From assembly GCF_004785685.1 (NCBI RefSeq), contig NZ_SRPF01000002.1, forward strand, positions 558,001-622,000: a DNA stretch of 64,000 nt. Direction: 5' to 3'. The notes below the pieces were generated by a model. It saw only the letters and a program-made list of their open reading frames with translations, searched no databases and had not been told where the DNA came from. Below, piece by piece: positions 16,826 to 26,153 of the stretch (positions are counted from its first letter, which is position 1; every line of letters starts with the position of its first letter). Source of the stretch: Marinobacter confluentis. Lineage in GTDB: Bacteria > Pseudomonadota > Gammaproteobacteria > Pseudomonadales > Oleiphilaceae. Made by a program: the position numbers and the translations under genes.

Positions 16826-17644
16826 ATGATAAAGAAATTAACAACTCTAGCGCTTGCCTGCGTTGCATTCGGTTCAATGAATGCGACGGCGGATCAGCTT
16901 GACGACGTCATCAAACGGGGCACACTGAACTGCGGCGTGGTTCTTGATTTCCCGCCAATGGGTTATCTGGATAGCAACAACGAGCCGGCCGGTTTCGATG
17001 TTGACTACTGTAAGGACCTGGCCGAAGTGCTGGGTGTCGACGTGAACGTCCTGAACCTCACCTGGGGCGACCGTATTCCCTCCCTGGTTTCCGGCAAGAC
17101 CGACGTTGTTATCGGCTCAACGTCTGACACTCTCGAGCGCGCCAAGTCTGTTGGCTTCACCTACCCGTACTTCGTGTTCAAATTCCAGGTGATCGCCAAC
17201 GAAGACAAGAACATCGAATCCTTTGATGATCTGAAAGACCTGAAAGTCGGCGCCGCACTGGGCACAACCTACGAAACCGAATACCTTGCCTATGCCGAGC
17301 AGCAGGGCTGGGGCAAAGACAACTACACATCTTTCAAATCCGAAAACGATGCGTTCCTTGGTCTCTATCAGGGCAAGGTAGATGCCATCATCTCCACCAA
17401 CACCAACATCGCCACCAAACTGCAAAGCGAAGAGTTTGCGGATTTCGAAGCCGGCCCCTTCGTTCCCAACTACGATGACGTAGTCGGCATCATCGCCAAG
17501 CGCAGTGAAGTTGCCTGGATCAACTACCTGAACCTGTTCCTGGTACGCCAGATTCGCGATGGCAACATGAATGAAGCGTACAACAAGTACTTCGGGTCCG
17601 ACGCTCCTGCTGACCTGATCCAGTCCCTGAGGGATAACAAGTAA
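16826..17644 (+). CDS. Polar amino-acid ABC transporter substrate-binding protein
   Basis: Periplasmic family 3 solute-binding protein of 272 residues. Signal peptide 1-22 (KKLTTLALACVAFGSMNATA). The mature start DQLDDVIKRGTLNCGVVLDFPPMGYLD and the GFDVDYCKDLAEVLG and TDVVIGSTSDTLERAKSV blocks are typical. GGAGAAGAG precedes the ATG at 16826; an in-frame ATG at 16784 lies upstream but is not preceded by a good site. It leads a four-gene operon with two permeases and an ATPase, so a polar amino acid (His/Arg/Gln/Glu-type family) is the likely ligand; which one cannot be read from the sequence. Confidence 0.92.
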   Translation: MIKKLTTLALACVAFGSMNATADQLDDVIKRGTLNCGVVLDFPPMGYLDSNNEPAGFDVDYCKDLAEVLGVDVNVLNLTWGDRIPSLVSGKTDVVIGSTSDTLERAKSVGFTYPYFVFKFQVIANEDKNIESFDDLKDLKVGAALGTTYETEYLAYAEQQGWGKDNYTSFKSENDAFLGLYQGKVDAIISTNTNIATKLQSEEFADFEAGPFVPNYDDVVGIIAKRSEVAWINYLNLFLVRQIRDGNMNEAYNKYFGSDAPADLIQSLRDNK

Positions 17645-17677
17645 GTCGCACAGCCTCTTGTGTAACTGCTTTGCACA

Positions 17678-17709
17678 CTGGCCAGTGACCCGAACCGGGC
17701 GCTGGTCAG
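17678..17709 (+). promoter_or_regulatory. Intercistronic hairpin between binding-protein and permease genes
   Basis: CTGGCCAGTG-A-CCCG pairs with CGGG-CGCTGGTCAG around a 3-base loop; 14 pairs including two G-U pairs and one bulged A. There is no T tract after it, so full termination is unlikely. In many ABC operons such a hairpin after the SBP gene protects the upstream mRNA and allows more SBP than permease to be made; that role is inferred here. Confidence 0.65.
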
Positions 17710-17739
17710 CCCTCTTAAACCACACCAAGTGGCCAAGGT

Positions 17740-18405
17740 ATGGAATATCAATTTCACTGGAACATCGTGTTCCAGAAAATGCCCGAGTTACTGAACGGTG
17801 CTTTCGTCACCCTGCACGTCTCCGTGCTCGCCATGCTTCTGGGTATTGTCATCGCTATCCTTCTGGCAATCGCCAAGATGAACAACAGCAAGCCCTTTTG
17901 CTATGTCGCGACGGTTTGGGTCGAAATTGCCCGTAACACTCCGGCACTCTTTCAGATTTATATGGCGTATTTCGGCCTAGGGGCCTTTGGTATTCACCTC
18001 AGCCCCTACGTAGCCGTTCTCAGCGCCCTGGTCTTTATTAATGCAGGTTACCTGACCGAGACCTTCCGGGGCGGGTTCCAGTCTATTCCCAGCACCCAGT
18101 ACAGCGCGTCCAAATCCCTGGGTATGTCCAGCATTCAGACCTATCGATACGTTATTCTTCCGCAGATGCTGCGGCGCATTTATCATCCGATGACCAACCA
18201 GTTTGTCTGGTCCATCCTGATGAGTTCGCTGGGTATCCTGGTCGGCATGAGTGAACTGTCTGGCACCACCCAGAGGCTTCAGTCCGCGTCGTTCCGCACC
18301 CTCGAATTCTTCATCGTAGCGGCGGTCATGTACTTCATCATTACCAAGCTGGTGTTGTTCGGTTCATCGCTTCTTTCCCGCAGACTGTTCAAGGGGGAAA
18401 TCTGA
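17740..18405 (+). CDS. Polar amino-acid ABC transporter permease (first)
   Basis: Inner-membrane permease of the HisM/GlnP family, 221 residues, about five membrane helices. The EAA loop that contacts the ATPase is visible as AGYLTETFRGGFQSIPSTQYSASKSLGMS, close to the family consensus E(x)xRxxxxSIxxGQxEAAxALG. It is separated from the SBP gene by 95 bp containing a hairpin and overlaps the next permease gene by one base (TGATG), implying coupled translation and a heterodimeric channel. Confidence 0.93.
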   Translation: MEYQFHWNIVFQKMPELLNGAFVTLHVSVLAMLLGIVIAILLAIAKMNNSKPFCYVATVWVEIARNTPALFQIYMAYFGLGAFGIHLSPYVAVLSALVFINAGYLTETFRGGFQSIPSTQYSASKSLGMSSIQTYRYVILPQMLRRIYHPMTNQFVWSILMSSLGILVGMSELSGTTQRLQSASFRTLEFFIVAAVMYFIITKLVLFGSSLLSRRLFKGEI

Positions 18406-19058
18406 TGAACTCACTGTTTACTCCTCTTTCCTGGGACGACACCGGTTACATTCTGACCGGTATCTGGAACACCATCACCATTTCCGTGGTGGCCATTGTC
18501 GTAGGCACCCTACTGGGCATGGTCATCGGCTTTGCGAGAGCGGAAAGCAACCGGGCGGTCAACGTCCTGTTTGGCGGCGTGCTGGACGTTCTCAGAAGCG
18601 TTCCGCTGATCATCCAACTGGTTCTATTCTCAACCTTCGTGGGCGCGATCGGTTATCCCCTGGATCCGTTCGTTGCAGGCTCCATTGTTCTGTCGCTGTA
18701 CACCATGGCGTTCATGAGTGAGGTATTCCGGGGCGGCTTCGAAAGCGTCAGTCAATCCATGCAGACCGCGGCTCGGTCACTGGGGATGACCTACTGGCAG
18801 ACCATTTATCACATCCGTTTCCCCATCGGCCTGCGTGCGGTATTGCCGTCCTGGCTGGGCGTAGCCCTGAGCGTTATCAAGGACTCGGCCCTGGTATCGG
18901 TGATCGGTTACATGGAACTGCTGCGCACGTCGGAACAGCTCATTGGCCGGACCCAGCAACCACTCACGATCCTGATTGGTGTTGGTATCTTCTACTTCAT
19001 TATTTCATACCCGCTCTCCCACTATGGGCGGTCTCTCGAAAGGAAAATGGCAATATGA
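18405..19058 (+). CDS. Polar amino-acid ABC transporter permease (second)
   Basis: Second membrane subunit, 217 residues, about five helices. The EAA loop reads MSEVFRGGFESVSQSMQTAARSLGMTYWQT, a good match to the amino-acid permease consensus. The C-terminal SHYGRSLERKMAI is the usual basic tail. It overlaps the first permease by one base and the ATPase gene by four (ATGA), so the three are cotranslated. Paired with the preceding permease it should form the translocation path. Confidence 0.93.
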   Translation: MNSLFTPLSWDDTGYILTGIWNTITISVVAIVVGTLLGMVIGFARAESNRAVNVLFGGVLDVLRSVPLIIQLVLFSTFVGAIGYPLDPFVAGSIVLSLYTMAFMSEVFRGGFESVSQSMQTAARSLGMTYWQTIYHIRFPIGLRAVLPSWLGVALSVIKDSALVSVIGYMELLRTSEQLIGRTQQPLTILIGVGIFYFIISYPLSHYGRSLERKMAI

Positions 19059-19777
19059 TCAGCGTCCAGAATGTCCATAAATCCTTTGGTGACCTTGAGG
19101 TACTGAAAGGCGTCAGTCTGGATGTTCCGAATGGTGAGGTCGTCAGCGTCATCGGCGGTTCCGGCAGCGGAAAATCAACTCTGCTTTACTGTATCAACGC
19201 CATCGAGTCCATCAATTCGGGCAAGATCCTGGTCAATGATATCGACGTTCACAGCAAGGCCACCAACAAAGACAAACTTCGTCAGAAGCTCGGCATGGTG
19301 TTCCAGCAGTTCAACGCCTTCCCGCACATGACCGTGCTGGAAAATGCGGCTCTTGCACCTCGCATTGTCAAAAAGATGAGCCGAGATGAGGCGATGGAAA
19401 TCGCCAAGAAAGAGCTTGAGCACGTTGGCCTGGGAGACAAGTTCGACGTCTACCCGACGAGAATGTCCGGCGGCCAGCAACAGCGTTTGGCCATTGCCCG
19501 CGCACTGGCCATGAAACCGGACTTCATGCTGCTTGACGAGGTAACGTCTGCACTTGACCCGGAGTTGGTCGGCGAGGTTCTGGAAACGCTGCGTCTGTTG
19601 GCCGAAGAAGGCATGACCATGATCTGCGTGACCCACGAAATGGGTTTTGCCCGGGATGTCTCTGATCGCGTGGCCTACTTTCACCAGGGCGTGATTGCAG
19701 AGATCGGAGAGGCCAGACAGGTCATTAACGAACCCCAGAATGAACTGACCCAGAAATTTCTTTCAAAAGTGCGATGA
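19055..19777 (+). CDS. Polar amino-acid ABC transporter ATP-binding protein
   Basis: Cytoplasmic ATPase of the GlnQ/HisP class, 240 residues, the normal length. Walker A GGSGSGKST (about 34-42), Q-loop VFQQFNAFPHMTV, signature MSGGQQQRLAIARAL, Walker B FMLLDEVTSALDPE and switch ICVTHEMGFA are all present. The usual P in LLLDEP is V here (LLDEV), a variant often seen in amino-acid transporters. Last gene of the operon; it overlaps the second permease gene by four bases. Confidence 0.95.
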   Translation: MISVQNVHKSFGDLEVLKGVSLDVPNGEVVSVIGGSGSGKSTLLYCINAIESINSGKILVNDIDVHSKATNKDKLRQKLGMVFQQFNAFPHMTVLENAALAPRIVKKMSRDEAMEIAKKELEHVGLGDKFDVYPTRMSGGQQQRLAIARALAMKPDFMLLDEVTSALDPELVGEVLETLRLLAEEGMTMICVTHEMGFARDVSDRVAYFHQGVIAEIGEARQVINEPQNELTQKFLSKVR

Positions 19778-19807
19778 TCGCTTGAACGTGTGGCCGGCAC
19801 TGGCGGT

Positions 19808-20263
19808 TCAACCCGCCAGCGCTGCCCGCACCTTCTTGCTCAGATGACCCATATCAACACGTCCCAGAACCTGGGGCTTGAGCTCAGCCATCACCTTTCC
19901 CATATCCTGCATACCACTGGCATCCGTAGCACTGATCGCCATCCGGATGAGCGCGTCAAGATCGTCTTCGGTCAGGGCAGCGGGCATGAATTCCTCAATG
20001 ATCACCATCTCCGCCCGTTCCTTGTCCCCCAGCTCTTCGCGCCCTGCCTCATCATATTGACTGGCCGCATCGCGACGCTGCTTGAGCATCTTGTCCAGAA
20101 CCTTCAGCACGTCGTCATCGCTCAGATCACGGCGTTCATCAATCTCGATCTGTCGCACGGCGGACTGGGCCATGCGCAAGGTCACCAGACGGGTTTTGTC
20201 CTTATTCCGCATTGCATCTTTTACTGCACTACTCAGCTGTTCTTTCAGTGATGTTTCCGCCAT
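19808..20263 (-). CDS. GatB/YqeY domain protein
   Basis: Cytoplasmic protein of 151 residues, the full length of the stand-alone YqeY family, which resembles the C-terminal tRNA-binding part of the GatB amidotransferase subunit. Visible family blocks are LKEQLSSAVKDAMRNKDKTRLVTLRM (start), VLKVLDKMLKQRRDAASQYDEAGR (middle), EFMPAALTEDDLDALI and DMGKVMAELKPQVLGRVDMGHLSKKVRAAL (end). In many proteobacteria this gene follows rpsU; rpsU is not next to it here. A role linked to tRNA or translation is the family guess only. It converges on the ABC operon. Confidence 0.93.
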   Translation of the reverse strand: MAETSLKEQLSSAVKDAMRNKDKTRLVTLRMAQSAVRQIEIDERRDLSDDDVLKVLDKMLKQRRDAASQYDEAGREELGDKERAEMVIIEEFMPAALTEDDLDALIRMAISATDASGMQDMGKVMAELKPQVLGRVDMGHLSKKVRAALAG

Positions 20264-20497
20264 TGAAAAGCTCCTGTTATGACAATACCTGTTATGGCAA
20301 AAGGGTAACGGGCATCAGAATACTGCCTGAACCACTGCGGTTGCTTTAACGACACTTATCACATAACCTAGCCGCCGCAAAAGGGTGCCCAAGGATAGCT
20401 GGCACCTTTCCCTGGCTCAACGCTCTTGTGAACACAAACAGAGCCCGACAGCTCAGGGATCAACCCTCGTTTTATGATGACAAGGATGTCATAGACA

Positions 20498-23400
20498 ATG
20501 AAAAACCATCTGCGCCCGACTGACGCATTGCCTGCGCGTACGAAAACCGAACGCTTTTTCTGGAATATCACCCGCCATCCCCTGATCGTCGTACTGATTT
20601 CATTCGCACTTCTGCTGGGCACGGCCGCAGGGCTGATGGACCTGGTCAAAGATACGTCGGTCAAAGCCTTCATTCCCTCTGATCACCCTTCACTGCTGAC
20701 CGATCAGGACATCACCCGGACCTTCGGCCTGACCGACACAGTGGCCGTGGCCATGGTCAGCCATGATGGCAGCACCGTATTTCAGGGGGATGTGCTTGAA
20801 CAACTGGCGCTGCTTTCCGATCGGATCGCCGATCTGGACAATGTTCGCGATGACCGGGTGTCCAGCCTTGCGACCAAATCCTCCATTCGCGGCGACGACG
20901 GCGCCGTTCTTGTGGATGAATACATCCCCTACGGCAGCCTGAGCGAAGCCGATGCCAGGGATGCCCAAGAGCGCTGGCAGAATATGCCCCAGCATCAGGG
21001 CACCCTGGTCAATACCGATGCCACCGCCGCCATCGTGATGGCTGAGATGCTCGACATCGACCAGGCGGGCGCGACCTACAATGCCATCCAGGGCATCATC
21101 GCTGACCTGGATACTAAAGGGTTGAACTTCGAATTCCACGTTGCCGGCCCCGGTGCCGTCAGCGGCCTGATGAGCGCCTACATCGATAAAGACGCGCGGA
21201 AGATGCAGCCGTTTGTGTTCGTTCTGGTGGTCAGCTTTATTTTCCTGGCTTTCCGCCGCTTCGGTGCCCTGCCCGGCCCGGTGTTCGTGGTACTGGGCGC
21301 CACCGGCGGCGCCATGGGCCTGATGGCCTGGCTGAATGTGCCTTACTACGCCATTACTAACGCCTTGCCGGTCATCATCATTGCCATTGCTGTGGCAGAT
21401 GCCATTCATATCCTGTCGGCCTATTACCAGCGCCGGGCCCGCCAGCCGGAAGCCCCTACCCGAGAGCTGGTCGTTGCAGCCATGGCAGACATGCTGCGCC
21501 CGATCACCCTGACTACCCTGACCACCATCGCCGGTTTTATCGGTATTGCAGCAGTCTCCATCATGCCGCCGATCACCGCTTTTGCCTGGTTTGCGGCATT
21601 GGGTGTATTCCTGGCCTGGCTGTTTTCCATCTTTGCGCTGCCAAACCTGCTGGTTCTGATGAAGCCCAAAGCCAGCTCAGCCTTTGACAACTGGAAGGAA
21701 AACCGCCCCAGCGGCACCGGCCGTTTCCTGGCCCACTGCGGTTCCTTTGCGGCGTCCAACTCAAAAACGGTTCTGGGGATTTTCCTGGTACTGGCCATCA
21801 TTGCCGTCAACGGCGCCCTGAAAGTCACCGTGGACCGTTCCCAGGTGGATAACTTCAAGCCAGACGCAGACATTCGCGTTGCCGACGAGATGATCAACAA
21901 TACCTTCGCCGGCACCGCCTTCCTCAACATCATGGTAGAGGCAGACCAGGCAGACGGGCTGATCGATGTCGAGAGAATGCAGAAGATCATTGATCTGCAA
22001 ACCTTCGTGGAACGCCAGCCCCACGTGCAGAAAACCGTCGCCATTACCGATTACATCAGCCAACTGCATAAAGCCATCGAAGAACTGCCCGCGGGCGAAA
22101 AGCGGCTGCTTCCGGACAGCAACGATGCCATCGCCCAGTACCTGCTGATTTATGAGATTTCCGGCGACCCCACCGAACTTGAAGAAGATATCGACACGCT
22201 TTACCAGAAAGGGCTGGTGCGGGTAATCCTGAACGACCCCCACTTCAGCGAAAACCGGCAGGCGGTGGAAGCCATCCAGGGGTACATAGACCAGCAATTC
22301 AATGAGCCCGGCTTTACCGCCAAGCTCGGGGGTGACGTCAATCTTACCTACCACTGGATGAAAAGCCTGCAGGAAAGCCACCTGACCGGCGTCGCCGTTT
22401 CCCTGCTGCTGGTATTGGCGGCCGCAACCTTTATGTTCCGCTCTCTGGCGTCCGGCTTTGTGTCCATTGTTCCGGTCTGTTTCGCCCTGCTCGTGCTCTA
22501 TGCCTGCATGGGTTACAGCGGCGTTTACCTGGAGCCGGCAACGTCCATGTTCGCCGCCATTGCACTGGGCGTGGGCGTTGATTTCGCCATTCATCTTGTC
22601 GACAAATTAAAAGAGGCTTTACGTATGCACAACGGAGATGTCATCGCCGCCGTAGACCATGCACTCCCCCCGGTCGCCCGGGCATGCTTTTTCAACTCTG
22701 CCGCCCTTGGCCTTGGGTTCGCAGTTCTTACCCTGAGCGAACTGCCCACACTGCAACGCTTTGGCGGGCTGATCGCCGTCGCCACCTTTACCAGCTTCCT
22801 CGCCGCTCTGCTGCTGGTGCCTGCCTTGTTTGCCGTTGCCAGTTCAGCCCGCCGTGGCGTCTTCGCAGCAGCTGCCACCACCGCCGTACTGGCCATCGTG
22901 ATTGGCTTCTTTGCCTACCCCAACAATGCCAGCGCGGAAGAAACCCTTGATGGCAACACCATCGCCCAGAATGTGGCGGACCGAAAAGAAGGTGCTGCCG
23001 CCCGACGGATTCTGGACATCACCCTGACAGACCGCAACGACAAGGTTCGCGAGCGCCAGGCCCTGGTACTGAAACTGAATGAAGACGACGCCCGTTTGAC
23101 CCGCATCAGCTACCTGGAGCCCCGGTCGGTCGAAGGCGTGTCCTTCCTCAGCCACGATTTTCATGAAGCGGCCAGTGATGACGACCGCTGGCTTTACGTG
23201 CCCGCCACACGCCGGGCCCGTCGCCTGCCGGCCTCGGCGCGGGGTGACTATTTCCTGGGCACCGACTTCACCTACGAAGACATTCAGTCCGAACTCAAGT
23301 TTGATATGGACGACTACAACTTTAGCTACGAAGGTACCGAAACCCTCGACGGCAGAAAGCTGCAAGTGATCACCGGTTCGCCAAAGAGCGACGACATTGC

Positions 23401-23692
23401 CCGCCAGCTTGGTTACGGCGCCTTCAGAGCACTGGTCGACACCAGCACCTGGATGCCTGCCAAAGTGGATTTTCAGGACCCGGACCTTGAGCCCCTGAAA
23501 ACCATCGACGTCCATCAGGTGGAAACCATCGACGGTATCGTTACCGCCATCCGGATTGAGGCCACCAACCACCAGACCGGCCACAGCACCGTGTTTGCAC
23601 TGCGGGACGTCAGCCATCCGGACACCCTGCCCGGCAGCATTTTCCAGCCCAGTGGCCTGACACGCGGCCTGCCATCCTCAGTTCTGAAGTAA
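20498..23692 (+). CDS. RND-family exporter fused to a LolA-like periplasmic domain
   Basis: A 1064-residue protein. Residues 1 to about 790 are an MMPL/RND exporter: an N-terminal helix, a periplasmic loop, a helix bundle with the sterol-sensing-like IIIAIAVADAIHILSAYY and REL..A..DMLRPITLTTLTT, a second large loop, and a second bundle with ALGVGVDFAIHLVDKL. Residues about 815-1064 are the LolA-like outer-membrane lipoprotein-sorting domain of lipid carriers, usually a separate gene beside the RND gene. The joint (AAATTAVLAIVIGFFAYPNNASAEE) is a hydrophobic segment ending in an AxA-like site, resembling a signal sequence, so the carrier may be released after export. It is 4 bp upstream of a DUF1302 gene. 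Hydrophobic-molecule trafficking is inferred. Confidence 0.88.
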   Translation: MKNHLRPTDALPARTKTERFFWNITRHPLIVVLISFALLLGTAAGLMDLVKDTSVKAFIPSDHPSLLTDQDITRTFGLTDTVAVAMVSHDGSTVFQGDVLEQLALLSDRIADLDNVRDDRVSSLATKSSIRGDDGAVLVDEYIPYGSLSEADARDAQERWQNMPQHQGTLVNTDATAAIVMAEMLDIDQAGATYNAIQGIIADLDTKGLNFEFHVAGPGAVSGLMSAYIDKDARKMQPFVFVLVVSFIFLAFRRFGALPGPVFVVLGATGGAMGLMAWLNVPYYAITNALPVIIIAIAVADAIHILSAYYQRRARQPEAPTRELVVAAMADMLRPITLTTLTTIAGFIGIAAVSIMPPITAFAWFAALGVFLAWLFSIFALPNLLVLMKPKASSAFDNWKENRPSGTGRFLAHCGSFAASNSKTVLGIFLVLAIIAVNGALKVTVDRSQVDNFKPDADIRVADEMINNTFAGTAFLNIMVEADQADGLIDVERMQKIIDLQTFVERQPHVQKTVAITDYISQLHKAIEELPAGEKRLLPDSNDAIAQYLLIYEISGDPTELEEDIDTLYQKGLVRVILNDPHFSENRQAVEAIQGYIDQQFNEPGFTAKLGGDVNLTYHWMKSLQESHLTGVAVSLLLVLAAATFMFRSLASGFVSIVPVCFALLVLYACMGYSGVYLEPATSMFAAIALGVGVDFAIHLVDKLKEALRMHNGDVIAAVDHALPPVARACFFNSAALGLGFAVLTLSELPTLQRFGGLIAVATFTSFLAALLLVPALFAVASSARRGVFAAAATTAVLAIVIGFFAYPNNASAEETLDGNTIAQNVADRKEGAAARRILDITLTDRNDKVRERQALVLKLNEDDARLTRISYLEPRSVEGVSFLSHDFHEAASDDDRWLYVPATRRARRLPASARGDYFLGTDFTYEDIQSELKFDMDDYNFSYEGTETLDGRKLQVITGSPKSDDIARQLGYGAFRALVDTSTWMPAKVDFQDPDLEPLKTIDVHQVETIDGIVTAIRIEATNHQTGHSTVFALRDVSHPDTLPGSIFQPSGLTRGLPSSVLK

Positions 23693-23696
23693 GCTT

Positions 23697-24998
23697 ATGA
23701 AACTCCGATTATTTATCGCTAGCGGCCTGTTGGCCGTCAACACCGCAGCTGCAGCGGAACTCACCAGCTGGCAGCTGCCCACCGAATTGTCCTACGGCTA
23801 TGGCACTGAAGCGGGCAAATCCGTTCAGGGCGAACTTGAACTGGCTCCCTCAGCCAGTTTTTCCCTGGCCCCAGGCGCAAGGCTGGAACTGTCTGCCCGC
23901 GCCCGGCTGGATGAAGTCGACCGCCTGGAGCCCGGCAAGGCGCCGCTGGACACCTATTCCAACCTGTCCCGCCCGGCTAATCTGGGCGAGGCCGGCACGC
24001 TAGCACTGCGTGACGCCTACATAGAGGTTGAGCTGGATAACGGCATCGCCCGATTCGGCAAACAGCAGATTGTATGGGGGCGACTGGATGGCCTTAAGGT
24101 GCTTGACGTACTGAACCCCCAGAGCTTCCAGGAGTTTATTCTGGAAGACGCGAACCATGCACGCATTGGCCTGTGGAGCGCCTACTTCGACACAACCGTA
24201 GACGACTGGCGCGTTGAGCTTGCGCTGATTCCTGATGCGACCGGCCACGAGATCCCGGATGAAGGCGCCTGGTTCCAGCTGACAGCACCCCGATTCCGCT
24301 ACGGCGCCGACCCCGGCCAGCCAGCACCCAGAATCACCACCGTTCGGGACCAGAGCCTGATCGAGGGAACCGCAGCCGGGCTGCAGGTATCAGGATTCTT
24401 CGGCTCCGTTGGCGTCAGCGCCATGGCTTATTCCGGCATGGAACACGAACCACTGGGGCGCATCGAAATTGAAAACAACGCACCCGTGCTGGAACGTTAC
24501 TACGAACGGCGAAACATGCTGGGGCTGAGCGCCGATATGGCTATCGGTTCCGTAGCCTTGCGGGCAGAGGGCGCCTGGCACCCAAGCCGCACCTTCAACA
24601 CCCGCTCGGCCACCAGCCTGGACAGCGTCGATCTGGATCAGGGCACGCTCGCCCTGGGCGCGGACATCTTTGCGCCCATGGACCTGTTCATCAACCTGCA
24701 ACTGCTATTCGACAACGTCCGAAATGCCCCAGGCGACCTGGTTCGCCCGGCTCAGGATCGCATCGCCACCGCCGTTGTTCGCCGAAGCTTCAGCTACGAC
24801 ACCATCGAAACGGAATTGCGCTGGAACAGTTCGCTGAACACCGGCGACCGCATGATGTCAGCCGCTGCCACCTACGAGTACCGGACGGACACCGAGTTTG
24901 AACTGAAATTCGAAACCTTCCATGGCACCGAGCGCGGCCTGTTCGGCCAGTTTGAAGACCGGGACCGGCTGTTGCTGGGTGTTAAACAGTATTTCTGA
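23697..24998 (+). CDS. DUF1302-type outer-membrane protein
   Basis: A 433-residue protein with a signal peptide (1-19, FIASGLLAVNTAAAAE) and a beta-strand-rich body ending in an aromatic residue (LLLGVKQYF), as expected of a beta-barrel. The segment DAYIEVELDNGIARFGKQQIVWGRLDGLKVLDVLNPQSF is the family hallmark of DUF1302, also seen in proteins annotated as RNA polymerase-associated or transport proteins. DUF1302 genes occur beside RND exporters and DUF1329 proteins in many proteobacteria. Here it directly follows the RND-LolA fusion by 4 bp, so exporter, periplasmic carrier and outer-membrane component are encoded together. DUF1329 is absent. Substrate is not known. Confidence 0.85.
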   Translation: MKLRLFIASGLLAVNTAAAAELTSWQLPTELSYGYGTEAGKSVQGELELAPSASFSLAPGARLELSARARLDEVDRLEPGKAPLDTYSNLSRPANLGEAGTLALRDAYIEVELDNGIARFGKQQIVWGRLDGLKVLDVLNPQSFQEFILEDANHARIGLWSAYFDTTVDDWRVELALIPDATGHEIPDEGAWFQLTAPRFRYGADPGQPAPRITTVRDQSLIEGTAAGLQVSGFFGSVGVSAMAYSGMEHEPLGRIEIENNAPVLERYYERRNMLGLSADMAIGSVALRAEGAWHPSRTFNTRSATSLDSVDLDQGTLALGADIFAPMDLFINLQLLFDNVRNAPGDLVRPAQDRIATAVVRRSFSYDTIETELRWNSSLNTGDRMMSAAATYEYRTDTEFELKFETFHGTERGLFGQFEDRDRLLLGVKQYF

Positions 24999-25073
24999 TT
25001 AACGCCAACAACTTCCCTCCTCCACGGTGCCCTGTAGAATGCAGTGATGCAGACAACACAGGGTACCGGCACC

Positions 25074-26087
25074 ATGATCGATTTCCGTAGCGACACCGTC
25101 ACCCGCCCCAGCGCGGAAATGCGCGAGGCCATGGCAAGCGCAGAGGTAGGTGACGACGTCTACGGCGACGACCCAACCGTTAACCGCCTGCAGGCTTACG
25201 CCGCCGAACGGCTGGGCTTTGAATCCGCGCTGTTCACCACCACTGGCACCCAGGCCAACCTGTTGGCGATCATGAGCCACTGCGGGCGGGGCGATGAGTA
25301 CCTGTGCGGCCAGTCGGCACACAACTACCGTTATGAGGGCGGTGGCGCCGCCGTACTCGGCAGCGTGCAGCCGCAACCGATCGAAAACGAAGCTGACGGC
25401 AGCATCGACCTCGACAAAGCCAGGGCCGCCATCAAGGCCGACGATTTTCATTTCGCCCGCACCCGCCTGCTCTCGCTGGAGAACACCATTGGCGGCAAAG
25501 CACTGTCATTGGACTACCAGCGCCGGGCCCGTGAATTCTGCAACGAGCACGGGCTGCAACTGCATCTGGATGGCGCCCGGGTATTCAATGCGGCCGTGAA
25601 ATCCGACTGTGACGTGACCGAGATAACCCGGCACTATGATTCCGTCAGCGTCTGCCTTTCCAAAGGACTGGGCGCACCTGTCGGCTCACTACTGCTGGGC
25701 TCTGAGACCTTTATTGAACGCGCAACCCGGCTTCGCAAAATGGTCGGCGGCGGAATGCGCCAGGCCGGCATACTTGCCGCTGCCGGCCGAATCGCCCTGG
25801 AAATGAACCCGCTGCGGCTGCACGAAGACCATGAAAACGCCGCCTACCTGAGCGCCGGACTGGCCGACATTCCGCAACTGGACATCAACCCGGCCAGTAC
25901 CCAGACCAACATCGTCTACGCCCGTTGCCGATCTGGCAGAGACTCGGAACTGAAAAACTACCTTGCCGAACAGGGCATCCTAATTACCGCCGGTGAACCA
26001 ATCCGATTCGTGACGCATCTGGATGTAAACCGGAAGGATGTGGACAGGTTACTGGAGGCGATTCGGCAGTTCTATCGTCAGGTCTGA
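25074..26087 (+). CDS. ltaE: Low-specificity L-threonine aldolase
   Basis: PLP enzyme cleaving L-threonine and L-allo-threonine to glycine and acetaldehyde; cytoplasmic, about 337 residues. Starts MIDFRSDTVTRPSAEMREAM and continues with VGDDVYGDDPTVN, which is almost the same as E. coli LtaE as I recall it. The PLP lysine lies in SVCLSKGLGAPVGSLL; the LHLDGARVFNA segment provides the Asp that contacts the pyridine nitrogen; GGGMRQAGILAAAG is also a family block. I chose 25074 because the homologous protein begins there; an in-frame ATG at 25044 would add ten residues. Single gene. Confidence 0.93.
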   Translation: MIDFRSDTVTRPSAEMREAMASAEVGDDVYGDDPTVNRLQAYAAERLGFESALFTTTGTQANLLAIMSHCGRGDEYLCGQSAHNYRYEGGGAAVLGSVQPQPIENEADGSIDLDKARAAIKADDFHFARTRLLSLENTIGGKALSLDYQRRAREFCNEHGLQLHLDGARVFNAAVKSDCDVTEITRHYDSVSVCLSKGLGAPVGSLLLGSETFIERATRLRKMVGGGMRQAGILAAAGRIALEMNPLRLHEDHENAAYLSAGLADIPQLDINPASTQTNIVYARCRSGRDSELKNYLAEQGILITAGEPIRFVTHLDVNRKDVDRLLEAIRQFYRQV

Positions 26088-26153
26088 CGGCGATCCGATC
26101 CGCATCGGCGGCAAGTCCGTACCACCTTCTTATAACAACCAAGGAGAGACTTT

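Noticed and set aside
19800..19819. Hairpin CTGGCGG / CCGCCAG between the ABC operon and GatB/YqeY gene
   Set aside because: No T tract and overlaps the GatB/YqeY stop codon; not convincing as terminator.
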